Assembly (NCBI GenBank): GCA_003135035.1
Contig: PLDE01000278.1
Coordinates: 1-5,202, forward strand
DNA: 5,202 nucleotides
Source of the DNA: Candidatus Dormiibacterota bacterium
GTDB taxonomy: Bacteria; Chloroflexota; Dormibacteria; Aeolococcales; Bog-877
Direction of reading: 5' to 3'
The translations under genes were made by a program, and so were the position numbers. Shown here piece after piece: positions 1 through 4,551 of the stretch; positions within the stretch are counted from its first letter, which is position 1; every line of letters begins with the position of its first letter. Under the pieces are notes generated by a model. The model made no database searches. It saw nothing but the letters and a program-made list of their open reading frames with translations, and was not told where the DNA came from.

Positions 1-139
1 GGCGTGAGGGTCCGTGGCAGACGACGGAACTTTGGCCCGACTATCAGCCGAAGTCCACAACACCCGAGGGGCGGCCAGGGTCGGAGTCGACTCATGGTGT
101 GCCGGATCTAATTTCCGAGAGCGGTCCGGGGTCTGGGTC

Positions 140-168
140 TTGAGATTGCCGCTTGATAGGGTTACGCT
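140..168 (+). promoter_or_regulatory. Predicted sigma70-type promoter for the secreted-protein pair
   Basis: A -35 hexamer TTGAGA (140-145) is followed after exactly 17 bases by a -10 hexamer TACGCT (163-168). The -35 matches TTGACA at five of six positions, and the -10 fits the TAnnnT form common in high-GC Gram-positive bacteria. Transcription would start near 175, leaving a leader of about 90 bases before the ATG at 268. It is the best promoter-like pair seen in the first 267 bases and points at the downstream gene. The call is by motif only. Confidence 0.5.
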
Positions 169-169
169 T

Positions 170-267
170 GCCGCTCCCAAATCCGCGATGGGTCCGGTGG
201 AAGCGGCTAAACACGCTTATCATCTACGAAGGCTCCAATCGGGGGTCTCATTGGGACGAGGGAGACG
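170..267 (+). promoter_or_regulatory. 5' leader with ribosome binding site and weak hairpins
   Basis: This stretch lies between the predicted transcription start and the ATG at 268. A purine-rich AGGGAG at 259-264 is the likely ribosome binding site, unusually close (3 bases) to the start; counted from its AGG core the gap is 6. Two short inverted repeats are visible. GCCGCT (170-175) pairs with AGCGGC (202-207). TCCAAT (234-239) pairs with ATTGGG (250-255, one wobble) and ends just before the ribosome binding site. Both stems are short, so a regulatory role is speculative. No known riboswitch was recognised. Confidence 0.3.
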
Positions 268-600
268 ATGAAACTCCGCACTTTGGCGGTCTTCGCTGCT
301 TTCGGCATCGCGAGCATCGCCTTGACCGGGACCGGGGTGGCGGGGTCCTTCATCAGCACACTCACCGCCGGCCAGAGAGTAGCAGCCACTACGCCGTCTC
401 AAACGCCGCCCGGGAGCAATTCAGCTCACTCTGCGGCGTCCAACCCCACACCTACCTCGACTCCAGCCGGATCGTCGACTCCTACCCCGACCTCGACTCC
501 CACTGTTACCCAAACTCCCACGCCCACGGCCACCCCAACCCCGAGTCCCTCGCCGACGCCCACCGCCACTTCGACTGCCAGCTCCACTCCGACTCCTTGA
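268..600 (+). CDS. Small exported protein with Pro/Thr/Ser-rich tail
   Basis: This encodes a 110-residue protein of unknown function. Residues 1-26 are a signal-peptide-like N terminus: a short basic start (MKLR), then a hydrophobic stretch with small residues ending near GTGVAG. The pattern of small residues, then GSF and a downstream LTAG, faintly recalls the N termini of TasA/CalY-type fibre proteins processed by SipW peptidase, but this is weak. From about residue 41 to the end the chain is almost entirely Pro, Thr, Ser and Ala (TPTPTSTP-like), as in extended, often O-glycosylated, wall-spanning linkers. No folded domain follows the linker, which is odd because such linkers usually join a domain to an anchor. 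The ATG is preceded by an AGGGAG-type ribosome binding site. The stop lies one base before the next start, so the two genes are probably co-translated and may act together at the surface. Existence is fairly sure; function is unknown. Confidence 0.72.
   Translation: MKLRTLAVFAAFGIASIALTGTGVAGSFISTLTAGQRVAATTPSQTPPGSNSAHSAASNPTPTSTPAGSSTPTPTSTPTVTQTPTPTATPTPSPSPTPTATSTASSTPTP
448..597 (+). repeat. Low-complexity Pro-Thr/Ser coding repeat
   Basis: Alternating CCN and ACN/TCN codons give a rough six-base periodicity across the 3' half of the small exported gene. The synonymous positions vary freely (CCT, CCG, CCC and CCA are all used, as are ACC, ACT and ACG). The tract therefore looks like an old repeat kept at the protein level, not a recent slippage expansion of one DNA unit. 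Confidence 0.7.
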
Positions 601-601
601 C

Positions 602-1396
602 GTGAGGCACAGCTGGTCGTGGCTCGTCGTGGCTGGGTTCCTCGCTGGGGGTTCTGGGATGGTGGTCGCTCTCGCGGCACTGACGCCTGCCTCTGCTGCG
701 TTGATGCAGAGTTGCGGCACTCCGGCATCGGTGGTGCCCGGGGCCTCCGGTAGCTGCTCTCTGACAGTTAGCGACACGAACGCTGGCGGCTACAAGGGTC
801 AGGTGGATGTGGCGGTGGCCCTCTACACCACTTCCACCTCCGATGGCCAGACCAGGGGAAGCGGGGTTGGGACCGAGGCGCTTCTGGATGGCCAGCCCGA
901 CGGGCTTCTAGCCACCGTGATCGATACGACCACCAACCAACAGTTTGACTTCGGCACCTTCACTTGCTACAAGAATCGGACTGAGAGTTCGCCAGCTGCC
1001 TACCCCAACGCCTCGTACTGCGCTAGTTCTTCACGTTTTCAGACGGTGGCCACCAACATGGACATCGCCACCTTCAGCAACAGCTTCGTCATCCACTGGC
1101 GGTTCCCACTTGCTGCCGGCAATCCGTATCAGGGCGGCCGGGCCAAGATCATCCTCCAGTCCGCCTTCACCGGGACCAGTGGCAGTGGGACGCTGGGAGT
1201 CAGCACTGGTCCGACCAGTCCCAATGGCGGGGTACTGGCGGCCAGCACCACCACACCGACGACCGGGGCTCAACTGCCAGAGGGGATCGCTAAGCTGCTG
1301 CTGGGAGCCGGCATCCTGCTGGCTTTGGCTGGTGTTCTCCTCTCCAAAAGAGAGCACCGAACCGGTCTCTTCCAGCCCCCCAAGTCCACTAACTGA
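602..1396 (+). CDS. Secreted, membrane-anchored four-cysteine protein, TasA/CalY-like
   Basis: This encodes a 264-residue predicted surface protein. Residues 1-32 form a Sec signal peptide (MRH start, hydrophobic core, ASA cleavage site at 30-32). The exposed domain (about 33-215) has four cysteines (38, 52, 122, 140), enough for two disulfides. The segment around 162-189 contains HWRFPLAAGNPYQGG followed by alternating hydrophobic residues. It resembles the late beta-strand region of TasA/camelysin proteins, where an N-x-(Y/F)-QG motif precedes a final strand. The early part (VVPGASGSCSLTVSDTNAG) fits the 'PG-turn then strand' pattern of those domains. This likeness is by eye and uncertain. 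A TPTTG at 218-222 (degenerate sortase-like), a helix at about 231-247 and a basic SKREHR tail form a C-terminal anchor. The start is GTG, one base after the previous stop, with no clear ribosome binding site, so coupling is likely. An in-frame ATG at 659 is a less likely start because it would remove the basic N-region. Confidence 0.78.
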   Translation: MRHSWSWLVVAGFLAGGSGMVVALAALTPASAALMQSCGTPASVVPGASGSCSLTVSDTNAGGYKGQVDVAVALYTTSTSDGQTRGSGVGTEALLDGQPDGLLATVIDTTTNQQFDFGTFTCYKNRTESSPAAYPNASYCASSSRFQTVATNMDIATFSNSFVIHWRFPLAAGNPYQGGRAKIILQSAFTGTSGSGTLGVSTGPTSPNGGVLAASTTTPTTGAQLPEGIAKLLLGAGILLALAGVLLSKREHRTGLFQPPKSTN

Positions 1397-1402
1397 CGCA
1401 GA

Positions 1403-1420
1403 GGCCCACCCGGGCGGGCC
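1403..1420. terminator. Inverted repeat between convergent genes, possible terminator
   Basis: GGCCCACCCGGGCGGGCC forms a GC-rich stem with a tiny loop in the 37-base gap between two convergent stops. In + strand RNA one internal pair is an A-C mismatch. In - strand RNA the same position is a G-U wobble, so the stem is continuous and should be stronger for the ABC operon transcript. No T-run follows on either side, so it is not a classical intrinsic terminator. Termination or 3'-end protection is inferred from position and structure. Confidence 0.35.
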
Positions 1421-1433
1421 CATTGCCTTCGCG

Positions 1434-2213
1434 CTATCCCGTTCGGGCCAGGATCGCCCGACCTAGAGCTGCGGTCGCGGCCAATGAGATGGCCAGGACG
1501 ATCGCCGCAGCGATGAGGAAACTCAGCGGATCACCGTAGGGTGGGTTGCCCCCCAGTAGTAGCTGGAACCCCTCGTCCAGGTAGCTGAACGGCAGGATCT
1601 GAGCGACCCAGTAGCGAACACCTTCCGCAGGCACGCCGGTAAAGAGACCGGAGAGGAAAAGCAGGGGCGCTAAGACAACCGCGAGATATAGCATTGCTTC
1701 CCCGGGGTGGTCGGTGAGCGCCGCAATGCCAAGGCCAATGGCGCCGGAAAAGGCCAGTCCGGCCAGCGCCAGCAACCAGGTGGTCCCGAGAGTGGCTGGG
1801 TCGGGGCGTTCGGCGATCGCGATCACCACTAGCACCAAAGTCGCCTGGAGAGCGTCCACCAACCAGCTGGCGAAGAAGAGCTCCAAACCTACCCGCCAAG
1901 CCGGCAGCGGTAGGACAGCCAATCGGTCTAACCATCCCGAGCCGCGGGCCCGGGTGATGGTGACCCCGGTTCCGACCGTTCCCACCATGGCGATCAGCAC
2001 CGTCAGCAGCATGCCGGCGAAGAAGGGAGGCGCCCCGGTCGTGACCAGGGGGATCACCAGGACCAGGGGAAACGCCAGCTTGATCAACAGCGCCCGGCGC
2101 CGGGCCAGCGTTCCCCGCAGCTCCAGCTGCCAGAGCTGGGTCGGCCGCGGACGAGTCAGCCCGGCCATCCGGGGTTGCGCTCGCTCCATGACCCCTTCAC
2201 TGCGCTCAGTCAT
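1434..2213 (-). CDS. ABC-2 type transporter permease
   Basis: This encodes a 259-residue integral membrane protein, the channel subunit of an ABC exporter that pairs with the ATPase encoded just upstream. About six hydrophobic segments are visible, at roughly 42-58, 63-85, 112-134, 145-166, 174-192 and 230-252. The block at 186-212 (FLSGLFTGVPAEGVRYW, then LPFSYLDE) is the typical loop and amphipathic region before the last helix of ABC-2 permeases of the DrrB/NodJ type. The substrate cannot be told; such pairs export drugs, polysaccharides, lipids or peptides. The ATG at 2213 lies inside the end of the ATPase gene with an eight-base overlap (ATGACTGA), implying translational coupling. An in-frame ATG at 2189 (residue 9) has a purine run (GAAGGGG) just upstream and is a credible alternative start. 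The protein ends 37 bases from the convergent surface-protein gene. Confidence 0.88.
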   Translation of the reverse strand: MTERSEGVMERAQPRMAGLTRPRPTQLWQLELRGTLARRRALLIKLAFPLVLVIPLVTTGAPPFFAGMLLTVLIAMVGTVGTGVTITRARGSGWLDRLAVLPLPAWRVGLELFFASWLVDALQATLVLVVIAIAERPDPATLGTTWLLALAGLAFSGAIGLGIAALTDHPGEAMLYLAVVLAPLLFLSGLFTGVPAEGVRYWVAQILPFSYLDEGFQLLLGGNPPYGDPLSFLIAAAIVLAISLAATAALGRAILARTG

Positions 2214-3135
2214 GAAGCGCCCGGCCGGTCAACCGAAGAAAACAGTCCGCCAGCCCTGGATCGCGCACCTTGAGGTCGACCAGGTGCAGGTCGAGGTCTC
2301 CCAAGGTGGCCAGGATGTCAGGGAGGAGGCCATCTCGTTGCCGGGCCAGGATCAGCAGGCCACCTTCTGCTTCCGCGGCGCGCTCCACTCCTTCGATCGC
2401 TCGAACCGCGGAAATAGGAGAGAGTCCCCGATAGCTCAGCTGGATTTCTCTGCTGCCGCCCAGCTCGGCCAGCAGCTCACTGAGCGGCGCGTCCCGGACC
2501 GCCTCCCCGTCGACCAGGAAGCAGACTCTGGTCGCCACCTGCTCCACGAAGTCGGTGTCATTGGTCGAAATGCAGGTGGCCAGACCGGTCCGCGCCCGGA
2601 TGCGAATCGCCTCGGCCAGCCACTGGCAGCCGCTCACGTCCAGTCCCAAGGTGGGCTCGTCCAGGAGCAGCAGCGGCGGGTCGCCGACCAGCGCCTCGGC
2701 CAGCAGCACCCGGCGGCGCATCCCGTAGGAGAGACGCGACAGGGGGTCGCTCGCCAGTTCGGCTACCGCGGCCTCCTCCAGGGCTGACTCCCAGAGGTTG
2801 GGGTCGACCCCGCGGGCGGTCGCGAAGAAGGCCAGGTTCTGGCTGGCGCTGAGCTCGTCGGTGTGAGCCGTGGCATCAAAGACGACGGCCAGTCGGGACC
2901 TGGCCTCCTGGCGGTCGTGCCGACCGAACCAGCTGACCTGGCCGGAGGTGGGACTGGTTCTGGTCGCCAGGCAGCGGAGCAGGGTCGTCTTGCCGCTGCC
3001 GTTCGGACCGACCAGAGCCTGAACCTCGCCGGGCCCGACCCGGAGGCTGACCGGCCCCACCCCGCGGCCGTTGCGGTAGCGGCGGGCGAGTCCCTCCGCC
3101 ACCAGCCACGGTTGGGTCAGTGAGAACTCACTCAA
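2206..3135 (-). CDS. ABC exporter ATPase subunit with altered H-switch
   Basis: This encodes a 309-residue nucleotide-binding subunit that should power export through the ABC-2 permease encoded next to it. The Walker A is GPNGSGKT (43-50), the signature is LSYGM (135-139, against LSGGQ), the Walker B is LLLLDEP (155-161), and the D-loop is GLD (164-166). Two usual residues differ. The Q-loop position, after VVF at 84-86, is Asp87. The H-switch is Asn192 in STNDTD where STHD is normal. Residues from about 215 form a C-terminal extension of the sort seen in DrrA-like ATPases, ending with a partly hydrophobic, low-similarity domain. The start is TTG at 3135, overlapping the previous gene's stop by eight bases (TTGAGTGA). 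An in-frame GTG at 3102 would give a start closer to the family norm and cannot be excluded. The family is certain; whether the altered switch reduces ATPase activity is inference. Confidence 0.9.
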   Translation of the reverse strand: MSEFSLTQPWLVAEGLARRYRNGRGVGPVSLRVGPGEVQALVGPNGSGKTTLLRCLATRTSPTSGQVSWFGRHDRQEARSRLAVVFDATAHTDELSASQNLAFFATARGVDPNLWESALEEAAVAELASDPLSRLSYGMRRRVLLAEALVGDPPLLLLDEPTLGLDVSGCQWLAEAIRIRARTGLATCISTNDTDFVEQVATRVCFLVDGEAVRDAPLSELLAELGGSREIQLSYRGLSPISAVRAIEGVERAAEAEGGLLILARQRDGLLPDILATLGDLDLHLVDLKVRDPGLADCFLRLTGRALHD

Positions 3136-3352
3136 TGAACTCGATGACGGTGTCGTCGGTGACCTCTACCAAGCCCGTCGGGACGGTGAAGGCCACCTGA
3201 AACGCCACGATCCGCTGGCCCACCTCGACCTGGCGGCCGACTAGGCGGGAGCGCACCAGGTTGCTGATGAATCCGGGGGCCCGACGGTTGACCTTGCGGA
3301 GGACGACGCGCTCAGCCTGGTCCACGGGCCCGGGGGGCAGAATCGGTGGCAC
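3128..3352 (-). CDS. Small unrecognised protein leading the ABC operon
   Basis: I do not recognise this family. From the GTG at 3352 it would be 74 residues: a Pro-rich start (PPILPPGP), a basic middle (RVVLRKVNRRAPGF, then VRSRLVGRQ), and an acidic beta-rich end (VEVTDDTVIEFIE). It has no signal peptide or membrane segment and is probably cytoplasmic. Third codon positions are strongly G/C, which supports a real gene in this frame. It overlaps the ATPase start by eight bases, so it belongs to the ABC operon and could be a regulator or accessory of the exporter (inference). The GTG lies seven bases after a TAAACT -10-like element, which suits leaderless translation. The same frame is open further upstream, with an ATG at 3415 and beyond to 3604. 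Those longer versions would run into the divergent phosphoesterase gene and leave no room for promoters, so I prefer the short form. The start is uncertain. Confidence 0.6.
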   Translation of the reverse strand: MPPILPPGPVDQAERVVLRKVNRRAPGFISNLVRSRLVGRQVEVGQRIVAFQVAFTVPTGLVEVTDDTVIEFIE

Positions 3353-3415
3353 AAGCGCGAGTTTACGTGCCCCGTCGCCCAGGTGACGTGTCGGGGTGGT
3401 GGACACGTGGTACAT
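3353..3415. promoter_or_regulatory. Divergent control region with three ACGTG motifs
   Basis: This gap separates the - strand ABC operon from the + strand SbcD-like gene. ACGTG occurs at 3365-3369, 3386-3390 and 3405-3409 (the last inside the palindrome CACGTG), with starts 21 and 19 bases apart, about two helical turns. This layout suits a DNA-binding protein occupying one face. The first copy abuts the -10-like element for the - strand operon. The repeats are seen directly; the regulator and its existence are inferred. Confidence 0.4.
3360..3365 (-). promoter_or_regulatory. Candidate -10 element for a leaderless ABC-operon transcript
   Basis: Read on the - strand, this is TAAACT, a TAnnnT-type -10. 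It is followed by seven bases and then GTG (3352). That spacing places the transcription start at or next to the start codon, as in the leaderless genes common in actinobacteria and relatives. No Shine-Dalgarno sequence is seen before this GTG, which fits. No convincing -35 was found. Confidence 0.35.
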
Positions 3416-4516
3416 ATGCAGCTGGTGAAACTTCTCCATTGCGCAGATGTGCACCTCGACGCCGTCTTTCGCGGCCTCGGTCCCAGCGTGGCGCAGCGTC
3501 GGCGGGCGGCCCTGCGGCAGACCTTTCAGAACATCGTCAGGCTGGCCCGAGACCTCCAGGTCGATGCCCTCACCATCGGCGGCGACCTTTACGAGGACCT
3601 CCATTCCCGCCCCGACACGGCCCGCTTCCTGGCGGAGCAGCTAGGCGGGCTCTCCTGCCCGGTGCTGATCTCCCCAGGCAACCACGACTACTGGCACCCA
3701 GGCTCGCTGTACGCCACCAACGACTGGCCCGACAACGTCCGGATCTTCGACAGCAACCGCTTCACCGCGGTCGAGGTTGCCGGCCACCGCATCTTCGGAG
3801 TCGCGCACGACAAGCCCAAGGGAACCGGCAGCCTGCTGGCGGGTCTGCAGGTGCCCGACGGCCCGCCCGCAGTAGCCCTCTTCCACGGCTCCGAGCGTGG
3901 TCTCATGCAGATCCAGGAGGAGGGCAAGGAGGATCATGGCCCCTTCGCCGAGCCTGAGATCGCCAAGTCCGGCTTCTGCTTCGGGTTGCTCGGCCATTTC
4001 CACAAGCCGCGAAGCACGGCCCGTCTCGTCTACCCGGGAAACCCCGAGCCGCTCACCTTTGGCGAGGAGGGGGTGAGGGGTGCGGCCGAGGTTGAGTTCG
4101 GCTCGGGAACTCCCCGCGTGAAGATCCACCAGGTCAACACCTTCACGCTTCAGGACCGCGAGGTGGACGTCACCGGATGCCGCCATTCCGAGGCTCTGGT
4201 TGACCTGGTTCGAGAATCGCTGCCCAGGGGAAGTGACACCGGCGTCAGGGTCCGGTTGGTGGGCGAGATGGCCTTGGGACTCCAATTAGGGCCGAGCGAG
4301 CTACTTCGGCAGCTCAGGGAAGGAGATCGCTGCGTCGATGTCGTCTTCGCCACCCGACCCGCCCTCGACTTAGAGCAGCTGAGCCTGGCTCCCGACATCC
4401 GGGGCCAGTTCGTCCGCGGCCTGAGAGAGCGGGCCGACTTCGACTCGGAGGTGGTTCAGGCCGCCCTGCGCGCTGGGGTGGAGGCGCTTCAGGGAGAGGA
4501 GCCGGCCCTACTGTGA
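3416..4516 (+). CDS. SbcD/Mre11/YhaO-like DNA repair metallophosphoesterase
   Basis: This encodes a 366-residue calcineurin-like phosphoesterase, most likely the nuclease half of an SbcCD-type complex that trims DNA ends, hairpins or blocked breaks in the cytoplasm. All five metal-site motifs are present in order: D11-x-H13 (ADVHLD), G56-D57 (GDLYED), G88-N-H-D91, H157 (LFHGSE), and G193-H-F-H196. The YPGNPEPLTFGEEG segment (206-219) is the typical link to the C-terminal domain of SbcD/YhaO proteins. Residues from about 230 form that capping or partner-binding region, which diverges from SbcD. Length is slightly below the usual 380-410. The chosen ATG at 3416 has only a weak ribosome binding site. 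A GTG at 3425 would give MKLLHCADVHL, closer to the family N terminus, and a GTG at 3383 would add an unlikely Gly-rich extension. The gene lies 31 bases before its ATPase partner, so the two should be co-expressed. The YhaO type is more likely than classical SbcD, given the YhaN-like neighbour. Confidence 0.9.
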   Translation: MQLVKLLHCADVHLDAVFRGLGPSVAQRRRAALRQTFQNIVRLARDLQVDALTIGGDLYEDLHSRPDTARFLAEQLGGLSCPVLISPGNHDYWHPGSLYATNDWPDNVRIFDSNRFTAVEVAGHRIFGVAHDKPKGTGSLLAGLQVPDGPPAVALFHGSERGLMQIQEEGKEDHGPFAEPEIAKSGFCFGLLGHFHKPRSTARLVYPGNPEPLTFGEEGVRGAAEVEFGSGTPRVKIHQVNTFTLQDREVDVTGCRHSEALVDLVRESLPRGSDTGVRVRLVGEMALGLQLGPSELLRQLREGDRCVDVVFATRPALDLEQLSLAPDIRGQFVRGLRERADFDSEVVQAALRAGVEALQGEEPALL

Positions 4517-4551
4517 TGGCTTCCGGTCCGGCGAAGGGGAGGTTCGGTTGA
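4516..4551 (+). other. Tiny 11-codon ORF bridging the nuclease and ATPase genes
   Basis: An ATG at 4516 overlaps the phosphoesterase stop (TGATG) and opens an 11-residue frame (MASGPAKGRFG). Its own stop overlaps the TTG start of the next gene (TTGA, 4548-4551). The frame also covers that gene's ribosome binding site. It could relay terminating ribosomes from one gene to the next. It may equally be chance, as the peptide itself shows nothing recognisable. Confidence 0.25.
4535..4542 (+). promoter_or_regulatory. Strong ribosome binding site fixing a TTG start
   Basis: AGGGGAGG ends five bases before the TTG at 4548. It is the clearest Shine-Dalgarno in the window and decides the start of the SbcC/YhaN-like gene. 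The protein then begins KVLSVTLQGFGAL, exactly where this family's first strand is expected. Confidence 0.8.

Noticed and set aside
14..271. An 85-codon + strand frame (GTG start) ending in an ATGA overlap with the small exported gene
   Set aside because: Codon third positions are only mildly G/C, the product has no recognisable features, and the frame contains the predicted promoter (140-168). The ATGA overlap is probably chance, though a short upstream gene cannot be fully excluded.
448..597. A CRISPR array or tandem DNA repeat in the periodic region
   Set aside because: There are no repeat-spacer units; the six-base periodicity comes from Pro-Thr codons.
421..777. Antisense frames rich in Gly-Arg or Gly-Val opposite the Pro/Thr tract
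   Set aside because: They are the direct result of reading the CCN/ACN repeat on the other strand, and they lack start signals.
268..1396. A single surface-protein gene split by a frameshift at about 600
   Set aside because: The second frame begins with its own full signal peptide and cleavage site, so two separate exported proteins are more likely than one broken gene.
1714..2787. Long + strand open frame (357 codons) antisense to the ABC genes
   Set aside because: It spans the junction of two clearly identified - strand genes with full ABC motifs. Its product is low-complexity and shows no motifs, so it is an antisense shadow typical of high-GC DNA.
3353..3604. N-terminal extension of the small - strand gene up to an ATG at 3604
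   Set aside because: This part lies opposite the conserved metal-site motifs of the phosphoesterase, and its composition looks like an antisense shadow. The gene is therefore called from 3352, with 3415 kept as an alternative.
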